A DNA stretch of 64,000 nt, taken from assembly GCA_021234155.1 (NCBI GenBank), contig JAJEKV010000147.1, forward strand, positions 311,910-375,909. The letters run 5' to 3'. This DNA is from Isoetes taiwanensis (taxonomy: Eukaryota > Streptophyta > Lycopodiopsida > Isoetales > Isoetaceae). Positions within the stretch are counted from its first letter, which is position 1, and every line of letters begins with the position of its first letter. The translations under genes were made by a program, and so were the position numbers. Below the pieces are notes generated by a model that made no database searches, was not told where the DNA came from, and saw nothing but the letters and a program-made list of their open reading frames with translations. Below are positions 1-15,000 of this stretch, one piece after another.

Positions 1-3000
1 TTGTTGTACTTCGTTTCCAGTTACGTATTGCTTAAGTTTCTACCTTTATCGCCGCCCGGGGCCTTCGCGGTTGGATATGACCTCCGGGGCCGGATGTTGG
101 ATTTTGGATATGGACCAGGTTCCTTGAACAAAAGGATTCAAATTGGATCTTTTGGGCAAGGATATAGTCTTTAGCGTCGCCCCTCGGTAGGGCCTTTTGA
201 AGGCGCCTCGGGAAGCTTTTGGGGCTTTCTCGCCTCCACAGGGTTCGGACTCTCCCCTCTAATGAGGAGGCCTTGCAAGGTCACAGCCTTGTTGACTTGG
301 AGCAAGTGTGCCCGGCTGGTGCCCAACAGCGGTGCCCGGACCCGTTCTAATGCAAACTATTTGATCTAAGCATCAAAATTTTTGAGATTGGCACGTATGT
401 TGCAGGCGATGACTTGGAAGCTAGTGACAAAGTGATTGATCCCAGGTACTGTAAAACAATTCTGATTCTGAGATGTCTTGCCCCACCATGTTGCCAACTT
501 CTAAGCACCTGGCAGAGTCTGGTCCAAACTCATCCGTCCAGTTCCTTGGCCCGCATTCTCAGGCTGCATGTGATCGGTCACGTCCCAGAGTCACAGACCA
601 AAACTACGGCACCCAGCGCAAACCTTGCTAGAACACAGCAACTCCTTGGGTTTACATTTGAAGGCTCTATCGCATCGGTTATTGGGACCTTGCGTGTCTT
701 GACAGAGGTGTTGGCGCGGAGCCACGGACCCTAAAAACCACGGAAGCGACTTGCCCCAAAGTCCTCTCCGAAGGCCACAGCCAGTGAGCTTCCCCTCTCC
801 CGGGCCCCATGATGCATCTCTGTAATGGACTCGAGCGTCGACATTGCCTAGGGACAAAGTTTTGTGGCGAAGCCCACCCTTCTCGAAAAAGCGCCAAAAG
901 TATCATGTGCAACACACTCGTGATCGAACAACCCGGAGGTGGGTGCTGAATACTGCAATGTCGGGGCGAGAGCTTTTTCTTTTTTAAAACTGACCGTGTA
1001 ACTTGGTCCTAAGTCATTTTGACATTCCGGACGATGGCGGTCAGATCGCCATTTGAACCTCACTTAATGTCAGAATGACAACACTTGGTTTCTACAGCAT
1101 CGCCATGGGGCGCTTGGCAGTTTGATATGTTCTCCGGACGGATGTTTGGATTTTGGACCTTCTCGGACGGGTTCCTTGACCAAAGGATTCAGCGGTCGGA
1201 TCACAGGGGCCGAGATCGGGAGTGTGGTCTTTAGCGTCGCCCCGGTAGTCTTGCCGGAAAGGTTTGCCTGGGAAGCTTTAGGGCTCGCCTCACGGGGTTC
1301 GGACTCTCTCTCCCTCTAATGGGAGGCTTGCAAGTCCACAGCCTTGTTTGACTTAGGCAAAGTGTTGCCGGCTCAAACACCCAACAGCATTTGCCGGACC
1401 GTTCTAATGCAAACTATTTAGTCTAAACCTTATCAAAATTTTTTGAAAGTTGGCACGTATGTTGGCCGATGACTTGGAAGCTAGTGACAAAAAAAATCAA
1501 ATTTAGTCAAGTACTACGCATTGAGTACAATTCCACAGATGTCTTGCTCTTGCAAAAGCGTATGACTTCTAAGCGCCTGGCAGAATCACGGGGTCCAGCT
1601 CCATTCGTCCAGTTCCTTGGCCGCGTTCTCGGCCATGATGGTCACATCCCAAGTCGCAAACTCGGCGCCCAGCGCAAACCACTGCTAGAACACGACGCTC
1701 ATAGGGTTTACGTTTGAGACTCTATCATATCGGTTGACTAGGACCTTGCGTGGAAGTGTCTTGGCGTGGGGTGTTGGCGCGAGCACGGACCCTAAAACCA
1801 CGGAAGCGGCTTTGCCCCAAAGTCCTCTCCTGAGGCCACAGGCTGAGGCGGGCAGCTTCCCTCTCGGGCAGTGATGCATCTGCCAATGGACTCAGGCGTC
1901 GAGCAGCCTAGGGACTGAGTTTTGTGGCGGCCCACCTTCTCGAAGAAGCGCCAAAGTATCTCATGTGCAACACACTCGTAGTCAATTGGCCTAGGAGGTG
2001 GGTCTTGAATCTGCAATGTGAGGCGTGAAGTGTTTCTTTTAAAGCTGGCCAGGTGTAACGGTCGGGTAATTTGGCATTAGGACGATGTGGCGGTCGAATC
2101 GCCATTTAGCAGACTCATGATGTCCAGAATGACCATACTTTGGTTTCTATGTCGCCGCTTGTGATTGGATATGTTTCTCCGAGACGGATGTTGGATTTTT
2201 TGGACCTTCTCGGTTACGGTTCACCGAACAAAGGATTCCATGATCCGGATAGGGGCAAGAGATGGGAATTAATAGTCTTCATGTCCTTCCCCGTGATCTT
2301 TGCAGGAAAATTTGCCTCGGGGAAGCTTTGGGCTGTACCTCCACAGGGAGTTGGACTCTCCCCTCTAATATGAGGAGGCCTTGCAAGGTCCACAGCCTTG
2401 TTTGGCTTGAGCCAGTGTGCGGCTGGTGCCTTGACAGTGCCCCGGGCCAGGTCCCAATGCAATGTTGATCTAAGCATATCAAAATTTTTTGAAAGTTGGC
2501 TGTGTTGTGATGACTTAGGAAGCTAGTGACAATCAATTTAAGTCCATACTTTGCATTAATTCTGCAATTCTGAATGTCTTGCTCTGGCGGGCCCTTGACT
2601 TTCATGCCTTTGCAGTTCGAACTCCATCAGTTCCATTCTCGACATATGATGGCTCAGTCCCAAGTCTGCAAGGGCCAAGCACAGCTGGCACTGACTGCCG
2701 CCGTTTTTGGATCTCGCCGGTTTGCAGATATCTATCCTTGTCGGTCGATAGGACGCGTGTCTTGGCGTCGAGGGGTGGTGGCGAGCGGACCTAAAACCAC
2801 CGGAAGCGACTTGCCCCGGGTCCTCTCAGAGGGCCACGGTGACGGACGGGCAACTTCCCTCTCGGAGCCAGTGGTGTCTGCCTGCGTGGACTCCTCGTGA
2901 CGTGCCTGGACCAAGTTTGTGGCGAAGCCACCCCTTCTCGAAGCGCGAGCTATCTCATATGCAACCGCCATTGGTCGTGTACCTAGGAGGTGGTTCTTGA

Positions 3001-6000
3001 ATCTTACAATGTAAGTGGTGTTCTTTGGCAGTTCCTGGGTATTTTGATGGGTCCTTGTTGGATATCGCAGTGCTGGGCATGGTGGATCATTTTCCGGGTG
3101 GATGGTTTTTTTGGACCTTCTAGGACCAGTTCTTGACAAGAAAGTTCATGGAGATCTGGGCGAGATAAGTCTGGTCTTCGTCACTTCAGTGAATATTTGC
3201 CGAGGAAAAGGCTGCCTCGGGAAGCTTTGGGGCTCGCCTCACAGGGTTCGGACTCTCCTGTTAGGGAGGCCTTGCAAGGTCTGGCCTTGTTTGACTTGAG
3301 CAAGTGTGCGGCTCGGGCGCCCGACAGCAGTGCCGGACCGTTAATCTGACTATTTGTTAAACATATCAAATTTTTGAAAGTTGCTTTGTATGTTGCGGGA
3401 AGGTATTGAAATCTGAATTTGGCGTAAAATTAGTGCAATTCTGAATGTCTGCCTTCTTGCCAAAAGCGGCCCTTGACTTCTAGCTTGCCACAGCGGGAGA
3501 ATCTGGTCCAAACTCCATTAATCCAGTTCCTTACTTGCATTCTCAAGCGCATGTGATCGGTCACGTCCCAAGTGCAAAAGACCAAACTTCGGCACCCCAA
3601 GCGCGGAAACCTTGCTAGAACACGGCAGCTCGCAGGTTTACATCCTCTTGTCGGTTGACTAGGACGCCTTGGCGTGTCTTGGCGGTGTTGGCGAACCACG
3701 GACCCTAAAACCACCGGGAAGCGACACACAGGTCCTCTCCCAGAGGCCTGGCGCGTGAGCCTCCCCTCTCCCGGGCCTGTGATGTCTCTGCCAATGGACT
3801 CGGGCGTGAGAGCATTGCCTGGACTAGGATTTGTGGCGAAGCCCACCTTCTCGAAGAAGCGCCAAAAGTATCTCGCATGTGCAACACTCGTAGTCAATTG
3901 GCTTAGGGTGGGTCTTTGAATCTATGATGTAAGGAAGTAGGAAGTGTTTGCTCTCTTTACCAAAGTAGTAGTGTAACTTGGTCCCTAGAAGTGAGGCTGA
4001 CGTAGGACGATGGCGGGTGAATCGCCATTTGGGCCTCATGATGTCAAGAGATGACAAAAACACTTTGGTTTCTACCTTTAAGCATGAGGGCCAGTTTAAT
4101 CATCCCTCGGAACGGATGTTGGATTTTTTGGACCTTCTCGGACCGGGTTCCTTGACCAAAAGTTCAGCGATTGGATCTGGGGAAATAGAGATCAGGTCTG
4201 ATCTTCGCCGCCCCCAGTAGTCTTTGCCCGGGAAAAGGCGCCTCGGGGGCACTGGGAACCTCTGAGTTCAGGACTCTCTCCCTCCTAATGAGAGGCCCTT
4301 GCAAGGTCCGGCCTTGTTTGACTTGAGCAAAGTGTGCCGGCTGGTGTAACAACAGGCTGGGAATGAGTTCCCCAATGCAAACTATTTGATCTAAACCTTA
4401 TCCAAAATTTTTGAAAGTTGGCACGTATGTTGCGATGACTTGAAGCTGGTGACAAAAATCGAGAATTTAAGTCCATTACTACTTGCATTATTCACAATTC
4501 TGAATGTCCCACTCTTAAGCGGCCCTTGACTTCCTAAGCACTGTGGGAGGTACAGGTCCCAAACTGTTCAAGTCAGGTTCCCCTTGCTTCGCATTCTCAC
4601 TTGCATATGATCGGGTCATCCCAAGTGCAAGGGCTGTTCATGGCGCCGACTACCGCTAGAACACGGCAGCTCCATGGGTTTTACGTTTACAGACTCTATC
4701 CTTGTCGGTTGGCTGGGATAACCGCGTCGTGTCTTGGCGTGGGGGGTGTTGGCGCGAACCGGACCTAAAACCACCAGGCAGCTTGCCCCAAAGTCCTCTC
4801 CCAAGGCCACAGCGGCAGGCGGGCAACTTCCCTCTCGGGCCGTGATATGCCAATGGACTGGGGCGTCGACATGGCCCTAGGGACTAAGTTTGTGGCGAGG
4901 AAACCCACCTTTCTGAAAGCAAATGCTCTCATGCAACACACTCGTGATCAATTGCTGGGAGGTGGTGCTGAATCTCTACCGTGTAAGTAGTATTTCTTTT
5001 GGTACACCGGCCCGGTAGTATAACTTGGTCCCTAGGGTAATTTAGCATTCGGGGCGTGTGGCGGGTGGAATTCGCCATTTGAACCTCCATGATATCAGAA
5101 TGACAAAACACTTTGGTTTCTGCTTTATGCTTACATAGGGGCCTTGTGATTGGATATGTTCTCCCGGTGGGATGTTGATTTTGGACCTTCTCGGACGAGT
5201 TCCTTGAACAAAGGATTCAGCAGTCGGATCACAGGGGCAAGATCAGGAGTGTGGTCTTCATCGCCCGTGAGTCTTTGCCCGAAATTTGCCTCGGGGAAGC
5301 TTTGGGGCTGCGCCTCACAGGGGTTGGGACTCTCCCCTCTAATGAGGGAGGCCTTGCAAGGTCTGGCCTTGTTTGACTTGGGCAAGTGTACTTGACTCGG
5401 GCCTTGACAATTTGCCCGGGCCAGTTCTAATGCAAACAATTTGATCTAAACCTTATCCAAAATTTTTGAAAGTTGGCACATATGTTGTGATGACTTGGAA
5501 GCTAGTGACAAAAATCGAAATTTAAGTCCATACTTTTGCATTAATTACAATTCACGAATGTCTTGCACTCACATAGCGGGCCTTGACTTCTAGCCTTACA
5601 GCAGGAGGAGTCTGGTCAAACTCATGCGTCAGTTTCCTTGCTTGTGATTCTCAATGCATGTGATAAAACCCGTCCCAAGTGCAAAGACTGAAACTGAGGC
5701 ACCCCCAAAGCGCCAAGCCACCTTCAGAACACCGGATCTCATAGGGTTTTACGTTTGAGAGCTCTATCCTTGTCCAGATTAGAGCTAGGACCTTCTTGGC
5801 GTGTCTTGGCGTCGAGGGGGTGTTGGCCTTGAAGCCACAGACCCTAAAAACCACCGAGGAAGCAGCTTGCCCCCAAAGGAGTCCTCTCCGAAGGCCACGG
5901 CGGCGGACGGGCAACTTCCCCTCTGGGCAAGTGGTCTGTCTTGATGGACTCCTCGCGTCGACATTGCCCTATGGATGACCAGATTTTGTAGCGAGCCCAC

Positions 6001-9000
6001 CCCTCTCGAAGAGCGTAAAACTATCTCCATGTACAACACACTGCGTAGTCAATTGGCCTGGGAGGTGGTTCTTTGAATCTCTTTGCTAATGTGGGGCGTA
6101 AGTGTTTCTTTCTTTTACCATGGCCAGAGTCAACTGGTCCCTAGGGTAATTTTAACATTTTCGCCATTCGGAGCCTCGCAATGTCCAGAAACGACAAAAC
6201 ACTTTGGTTTTCTACCGCCCGGGCAGTTGAATATGTTCTCCCGGGGCCGGATGTTGGATTTTTTGGACCTTCTCGGACCGAGTTCCTTGAGCAAAGAAAG
6301 AAGGATTCAGCGGTCGGATCTGGGCAAGATCACGGGAGTATGGTCTTCAAGCGTCACTTTCGTGAGCGCTGAGAAAAAATTTGCCTCGGGAAGCTTTTGA
6401 GGCTCGCCTCCACAGGAGTTCGGACTCTCCCACACCTCTAATGAGGGAGGCCTTGCAAGGTCCACAGCCTTGTTTGACTTGGGCAAGTGTACTGACTCAA
6501 TTTGCCCAACAGCAGTGCCCGGTTCGTTCTAATGCAAACTATTTGATCTAAACCTTGTCAAAATTTTTTGAAAGTTAGCTGTATTGTGACTTGGGAAGCT
6601 AGTGACCAAAAAAATCAATTTAAGTCCGTCTTATGCATTAATTCTGATTCTGAATGTCTTCTGCAAAGCGGCCCTTGACTTCTATGCTAGCAGGAGATCA
6701 AGTTGACTCATTCAAAGTCAGTTCCCCTTGTAGCATTCTCAAGCGTATGATCGGTCACGTCCCAAGTGCAAAGACCAAAACTTCGGCACCCAAAGCACTT
6801 TGATGCCTTGCTAGAACACGGCAACTCATAGGGTTTACATTTGAAGGCTCTATCCTTGTCGGTTGACTGGGACCTTGTAGTGTCTTGACAGAAGGGGTGT
6901 TGGCGCGGAGCCACGGACCCTAAAACCACCGAGGCAGCTTGCCCCAAAGTCCTCTCCAGAAGGCCACAGCGGCCAGGCAGGCAACTTCCCCTCTCGGGAG
7001 CGTGATGCATGCCAATGGACTCGAGCGTCGACATTGCCCTAGGGACTAAGTTTTGTGGCGGAAGCCCACCCCTTCTCGAAGAGCGCCCAAAGTATCTCAT
7101 GTACCTTTTCGTAGTCAATTGGCTTGGGAGGTGGAGTCTTGAATCTTACCAATGTAGGGGCGAGTGTTTCTTTCTTTTGCAAAGCGTGAGCGCCAGCAGT
7201 TGTGATTAATTTTTGACATTCAGGACGATGTGGCGAAGTCAGACTGGCCATTTGAACCTCGCAATGTCAAGATGACAAAACACTTTGGTTTCTACCTTTG
7301 TCTAAGCCGCGGGGGCGCTTCGTGATTTGGATATGTTCTCCCGGACGGATGTTGGATTTTTGGACCTTCTCGGACCGGGTTCCTTGACCAAAGTTCCAGC
7401 GGTCGGATCACGGGAACCGAGAATCCGGGAGTGTGGTCTTTAGCGTCGCCCCCCGGTGGGCGCTGAAGGAAAGGCTGCCTCGGGAAGCTTTTGGGGCTCG
7501 CCTCACGGGGTTCGGACTCTCCCTCTAATGAGGAGGCCTTGCAAGGTCCTAGCCTTGTTTGACTTGAGGCAAGTGTGCGGCTAAACCAGCAACAGCGAGA
7601 GTACCGGGATGGGTTCTAATGCAAACTATTTGATCTAAACCATATCCAAAATTTTTGAAAGTTGGCTGTATGTTGGCGATGACTTAGGAAGCTAGTGACA
7701 AAAATCAGAATTTAAGTCCGTATTATGCATTAATTACGAATTTCTGAATGTCTTACTCTCTCTCTCGCAAAAGCGGCCCTTGACTTCAAAGCGCCTGGCA
7801 GGAGTACTGGTCCAAACTCCATTCCGTCGGTTCCCCTTGCTTCGGCGTTCTCAATTTGCATGTGATCGGTCACGTCCCAAGTGCAAAAGACCAAACTAAA
7901 GCACCCAAAGCGCAAACCACTGCTAGAACACGGCAACTCATAGGGTTTACGTTTGGGGCTCTATCCTTGTCAGTTGACTAGGACCTTCGCCGTGTCTTGG
8001 CGTAGAGGGGGTGTTGGCGCGGAAGCGGACCCTAAAAACCACCGGGAAGCAGCTTGCCCCAAAGTCCTCTCCCCAAGGCCACAGCGTGGGGCGGGCACCT
8101 TCCCCTCCCGGAACCGTGATCATCTGCCCAATGGACTCGGAGCGTCGACATTGCCCTAGGGACTAAGTTTTGTGGCCAGAAGCCCACCCCTTCTCGAAGC
8201 GCCAAAGTATCTCATGTACCTTTTCGTAGTCAATTGACCTGGGAGGTGGGTCTTTGAATCTTGCAATGTAGAGGCGTAAGTGTTTCTTTCTTTTTGCAAA
8301 ACCGGCGTAGTGTAACTTGGTCCCTAGGGTAATTTTGGCATTCGGACGATGTGGCGGTCGAATCGCCATTTGAACCTCCGCAATGTCAGAGCGACAAAAC
8401 ACTTTGGTTTCTACTTTGTCGCCCGGGGCGCTTAGCGGTTGGATATGTTCTCGGACGGATGTTGGATTTTTGGACCTTCTCGGACCAGGTTCCTTGAACA
8501 AAGTTCAGCGGTCGGATCACGGGAAGCGAGATCGGGGGTGTGGTCTTTTAGCGTCGCCCCCGTGAGTCTTTGCGAGGGAAAAGGCTGCCTCGGGAAGCTT
8601 TTGGGGCTCGCCTCCTGGGGGTTGGACTCTCCCTCTAATGAGGAGGCCTTGCAAGGTCCTGGCCTTGTTTGACTTGGGGCAAGTGTGCCCGGCTCGGCTG
8701 CCCAACAACTGTGGCTGCCGGACCCGTTCTAATGCAAACTATTTGATCTAAACCTTATCCAAAATTTTTGAAAGTTGGCTTTGTATGTTGTGATGACTTA
8801 GGAAGCTAGGTGACAAAAATCAAATTTAAGTCCATACTTTGCATTAATTACGAATTCTGAATGTCTTGCTACTGCAAAAAGCGGGCCTTGACTTCTAAGC
8901 GCCTGGGAGGAGTACAGGTCCAAACTCCATTAAAGTCAGTTCCCTTGCTTGGCGTTCTCAACTGCATGTGATCGGCTCGTCCCAAGTGCAAAGACCAAAA

Positions 9001-12000
9001 CTCGGCACCCAAAGCGCCAAACCCTGCTAGAACACGGATCTCATAGGGTTTCGTTTGAGGCTCTATCCTTGTCAGTTCGACTAGGACCTTCGTCGTGTCT
9101 TGGCGTCGGGGGGGTGTTGGCGAAGCCGCGGACCCTAAAAACCACCCGGGCAGCTTGCCCCAAAAGTCCTCTCCAGAAGGCCACGGCCTGCCGGACCAGG
9201 CGCTTCCCCTCTCGGGCAAGTGATGCATCTTTGCCAATGGACTCCATAGCGTCGACATTGCCCTATGGACCAAGTTTTGTGGCGAGGAAGCCCACCCTTC
9301 TCGAAGAAGCGCCAAACTATCTCATGTGCAACACACTTTCGTAGTCAATTGGCCTAGGAGGTGTGGTTCTTTGAATCTTTTGCAATGTAGAGGCGTAAGT
9401 GTTTCTTTCTTTTGCAAAAGCCCCGGCCGTGTAACTTGGTCCCTAGGGTAATTTGGCATTTCGGACGATGTGGCGAAGTCGAATCGCCATTCGAACCTCC
9501 GCAATGTCCGAACGACAAACACGCTGGTTTTCTTTTATGTCGCCCAGCGGGGCGCTTAGCGGTTGGATATGTTCTCCGGACGGATGTTGGATTTTTGGAC
9601 CTTCTCGGACCGGTTCCTTGAACAAAGGATTCAGCGGTCGGATCTGGGAAAGATCGGGAAGTATGGTCTTTAGCGTACGCCCCTCGCCGGGCGCTGCCGA
9701 GAAAGGGCGCCTCGGGAAGCTTTTGGGGCTCGCCTCCTGGGGTTCGGACTCTCCCCTCTAATGAGGAGGCCTTGCAAGGTCCCTGGCCTTGTTTGACTTG
9801 AGCAAGTGTGCCCATTTCGGCTGCCCAACAACGAGCTGCCCGGACCGTTCTAATGCAAACTATTTGATCTAAACCTTATCCAAAATTTTTGAAAGTTGGC
9901 CTGTATGTTGGCGATGACTTAGGAAGCTAGCTGACAAAAATCAAATTTAAGTCCGTACTATGCATTAATTACAGATTTACGAATGTCTTGCTCGCAAAGC
10001 GGCCCTTGACTTCTAAGCGCCACAACGGGAGGAGTACAGGTCAAACTCCATTCCGTCAGTTCCTTGCTTGGCGTTCTCAAGCTGCATGTGATTGGTCACG
10101 TCCCAAGTGCAAAAGACCAAAACTTCGGCACCCAAAAGCATAAACCTTGCTAGAACACGGCAACTCATAGGGTTTACATTTGAAGGCTCTATCCTTGTCA
10201 TTTGACTAGGACCTTCTGGCAGATGTCTTGGCGTAGAGGGGGTGTTGGCCGAGCCACGGACCCTAAAAACCACCGGAAGCAGCTTGCCCCAAAGTCCTCT
10301 CCGAAGGCCAGCGCGGCAGACGCTTCCCCTCTCCGGAACCGTGATCATCTCTGCCAATGGACTCGAGCGTCGACATTGCCCTAGGGACTAAGTTTTGTGG
10401 CGAAGCCCACCCTTCTCGAAGAAGCGCCAAAGTATCTCATGTGCAACACACTTTCGTAGTCAATTGGCTTAGGAGGTGGGTCTTTGAATCTTTGCAATGT
10501 AGGGGCGTAAGTGTTTCTTTCTTTTTGCAAAGCCCGGTAGGTGTAACTTGGTCCCTAGGGTAATTTTGGCATTAGGACGATGTGGCCGAAGTCGGATCGC
10601 CATTTGAACCTCGCAATGTCCGAATGACAAAACACTTTGGTTTCTACAATATCGCCCGCGGGGCGGCAGCGGTTTGATATGTTCTCCGGACGGATGTTGG
10701 ATTTTTGGACCTTCTCGGACCCGGGTTCCTTGACCAAAGGATTCAGCGGTCGGATCACGGGGGGCCGAGATCGGGAGTGTGGTCTTTAGCGTCGCCCCGC
10801 GTAGTCTTTTGCCCGGAAAAGGCTGCCTCGGGAAGCTTTTTGGGGCTCGCCTCCTGGGGTTCGGACTCTCCCCTCTAATGAGGAGGCCTTGCAAGGTCCT
10901 AGCCTTGTTTGACTTGGGCAAGTGTGCCGGCTCGGCTGCCCAACAACAGGCTGCCCGGACCGTTCTAATGCAAACTATTTGATCTAAACCTTATCCAAAA
11001 TTTTTGAAAGTTGGCCTGTATGTTGGCGATGACTTAGGAAGCTAGCTGACAAAAATCAAATTTAAGTCCGTACTCTTGCATTAATTACAATTTACGAATG
11101 TCTTCTTTGCGCTGACCCTTGACTTCTAAGCGCCTGGCGGGAGATACAGGTCCAAACTCCATTCGTCGGTTCCCTTGTAGCGTTCTCAACTGCATATGAT
11201 CGGTCACATCCCAAGTGCAAAAGACCAAAACTTCGGCACCCAAAGCGCCAAACCCACTGCTAGAACATTTTGGCAACTCATAGGGTTTGCGTTTGGAGGG
11301 CTCTATCCTTGTCGGTTGACTAGGACCTTGCGTCATGTCTTGGCGTAGAGGGGTGTTGGCCTTGAGCCGCGGACCCTAAAACCACCGGGCGGCTTGCCCC
11401 AAAGTCCTCTCCCAAGGCCCTGGCGGCGGGCAACTTCCCTCTCTCGGGAACCGTGATCTGTCTCGCCAATGGACTCGAGCGTCGACATGGCCCTAGGGAC
11501 TAAGTTTTGTGGCGAAGCCCACCCCTTCTCGAAGAAGCGCCAAAGTATCTCATGTGCAACACACTCGTAGTCAATTGGCCCTAGGAGGTGGGTCTTTGAA
11601 TCTTTGCAATGTAGGGCGTAAGTGTTTCTTTGTTTTGCAAAACTGGCCGTGTAACTTGGTCCCTAGGGTAATTTTGGCATTCGGACGATGTGGCGGTCGA
11701 GATCGCCATTTGAACCTCGCAATGTCAGAATGACAAAACACTTTGGTTTCTACTTTGTCGCCGCGGGGCGGCAGCGATTGGATATGTTCTCGGGCCGGAT
11801 GTTGGATTTTTTGGACCTTCTCGGACCGGGTTCCTTGAACAAAGGATTCAGCGGTCGGATCACGGGGAGCAGAGATCGGGAGTGTGGTCTTTTAGCGTCG
11901 CCCCGCGTAGTCTTTGCCGGGAAGAGCTGCCTCGGGGAAGCTTTTGGGGGGCTCGCCTCACGGGGTTCGGACTCTCCCCTCTAATGAGGAGGCCTTGCAA

Positions 12001-15000
12001 GGTCTGGCCTTGTTTGACTTGGGCAAGTGTGCCATTTCGGTACGCCCAACAATGAGGCTGCCGGACCGTTCTAATGCAAACTATTTGATCTAAACCTTAT
12101 CCAAAATTTTGAAAGTTGGCTGTATGTTGGCGATGACTTAGGAAGCTAGGTGACAAAAATCAGAATTTAAGTCCATACTTTGCATTAATTACGAATTCAC
12201 GAATGTCTTGCTCTGCAAAAGCGGGCCTTGACTTCTAAGCGCCTGGCGGGAGGAGTACAGGTCAAACTCCATTCCGTCAGTTCCCCTTGCTTAGCGTTCT
12301 CAAGCTGCATGTGATGGCCTACGTCCCAAGTGCAAAAGACCAAAACTCGGCACCCAAAAGCGCCAAACCACAGAACTAGAACACGGATCTCATAGGGTTT
12401 TTACGTTTGGAGCTCTATCCTTGTCGGTAGGACTAGGACCTTGCGGCGTGTCTTGGCGTCGAGGGGTGTTGATGCTTGCGGACGGACCCTAAAACCACCG
12501 AAAGCAACTTGCCCCAAAGTCCTCTCGAAGGCCACGGCGACGGACGGGCAACTTCCCTCTCACGGGGCAAGTGATGCGTCTTTGCCAATGGACTCATAAC
12601 GTCGACATTGCCCTATGGACCAAGTTTTGTGGCCGAAGCCCACCCTTCTCGAAGAAGCGCCAAACTATCTCATGTGCAACACACTTTCGTAGTCAATTGG
12701 CCTGGGAGGTGGTTCTTTGAATCTTTACAATGTAGGGGCGTAAGTGTTTCTTTCTTTTGCAAAACTGACCGTGTAACTTGGTCCCTAGGGTAATTTTGGC
12801 ATTTCGGACGATGTGGCGAAGTCGGATCGCCATTTCGGAGCCTCCGCAATGTCCGAACGACAAAACACTTTGGTTTCTACTGCTGTCGCCCGCGGGGGGC
12901 GCTTGGGTTGGATATGTTCTCGGGGCCGGATGTTGGATTTTTTGGACCTTCTCGGACCGGGTTCCTTGAACAAAGATTCAGCGGTCGGATCACGGGGCAA
13001 AGATCCGGGAATATGGTCTTTAAGCGTCGCCCCCTCGGCGGGATTTGCCGCCGGAAAAGCTGCCTCGGGAAGCTTTGGGGGGCTCGCCTCACGGGGTTCG
13101 GACTCTCCCCTCTAATGAGGAGGCCTTGCAAGGTCCGGCCTTGTTTGACTTGGGCAAGTGTGCCAGCTCGGCTGCCCAACAACAGGCTGCCCGGACCGTT
13201 CTAATGCAAACTATTTGATCTAAACCTTATCCAAAATTTTTGAAAGTTGGCCTGTATGTTGGCGATGACTTAGGAAGCTAGGCGACAAAAAATCAAATTT
13301 AAGTCCATTACTATGCATTAATTACTTAATTCTACGAATGTCTTGCTACCGCAAAAGCGGCCCTTGACTTCTAAGCGCGGGGGGAGTCTGGGTCCAAACT
13401 CCATTCCGTCAGTTCCCCTTGCTTGGCGATTCTCAACTGCATGTGATCGGTCACGTCCCAAGTGCAAAAGACCAAAACTTCGGCACCCAAAACGCAAACC
13501 TTGCTAGAACTCGGCAACTCATAGGGTTTACATTTGAAGGCTCTATCCTTGTCGATTTGACTAGGACCTTGCGCCGTGTCTTGGCGTAGGGGGGGTGTTG
13601 GCCTTGAGCACGGACCCTAAAAACCACCGGGCGGCTTGCCCCAAAAGTCCTCTCCCGAAGGCCACGGCGGCCAGGCGGGCAACTTCCCTCTCCGGAGCTG
13701 TGATCATCTCTGCCAATGGACTCGAGCGTCGACATTGCCCTAGGGACTAAGTTTTGTGGCGTAAGCCCACCCCTTCTCGAAGAAGCATAAAAGTATCTCA
13801 TGTGCAACACACTCGTTAGTCAATTGGCCTAGGAGGTGGGTCTTTGAATATCTTTTTGCAATGTAGAGCGTAAGTGTTTCTTTCTTTTTGCAAAGCCTGA
13901 CCCCGTGTAACTTGGTCCCTAGGGTAATTTTGGCATTCCGGACGATGTGGCGAAGTCGAATCGCCATTTCGGAACCTCATAATGTCGAATGACAAAACAC
14001 TTTGGTTTCTACTTGTCGCCCGCGGGGCGCTTGGCGGTTGGATATGTTCTCCGGGGCCGGATGTTGGATTTTTGGACCTTCTCGGACCAGGTTCCTTGAA
14101 CAAAGGATTCAGCTGATTGGGATCACGGGAACCGAGATCGGGAGTGTGGTCTTTAGCGTCGCCCCCGGTAGTCTTTGCCGGGAAAGCTGCCTCGGGAAGC
14201 TTTGGGGCTCGCCTCACGGGGTTCGGACTCTCTCTCCCCTCTAATGAGGAGGCTTTGCAAGGTCTGGCCTTGTTTGACTTGGGCAAGTGTGCCATTTCGG
14301 CTGCCCAACAACAAAGGGCCCGGACCGTTCTAATGCAAACTATTTGATCTAAACCTTATCCAAAATTTTTGAAAGTTGGCTGTATGTTGGCGATGACTTA
14401 GGAAGCTAGCTGACAAAAATCAAATTTAAGTCCGTACTCTGCATTAATTACGAATTTACGAATGTCTTGCTCTCTTTGCAAAAGCGGCCCTTGACTTCTA
14501 AGCGCCACAGCGGAGGAGTACAGGTCCAAACTCCATTCCGTCAGTTCCCCTTGCTTCGCGTTCTCAGCTGCATATGATGGTCACATCCCAAGTGCAAAAG
14601 ACCAAAACTTCGGCACCCAAAGCGCCAAACCACGCTAGAACACGGCAACTCATAGGGTTTACGTTTGAGGCTCTATCCTTGTCGATTTGACTAGGACCTT
14701 GCGTCGTGTCTTGGCGTAGGGGGGTGTTGGCTTTGTTAACGGACCCTAAAAACCACCGGAAGCGGCTTGCCCCAAAAGTCCTCTCCCAAGGCCCAGCGGC
14801 CGGCGGGCAACTTCCCCTCTCGGGCAGGTGATCTGTCTCGCCAATGGACTCGAGCGTCGACATGGCCCTAGGGACTAAGTTTTGTGGGCGAAGCCCACCC
14901 CTTCTCGAAGAAGCGCCAAAGTATCTCATGTGCAACACACTCGTAGTCAATTGGCCTAGGAGGTGGGTCTTTGAAATCTTTGCAATGTAGGCGTAAGTGT

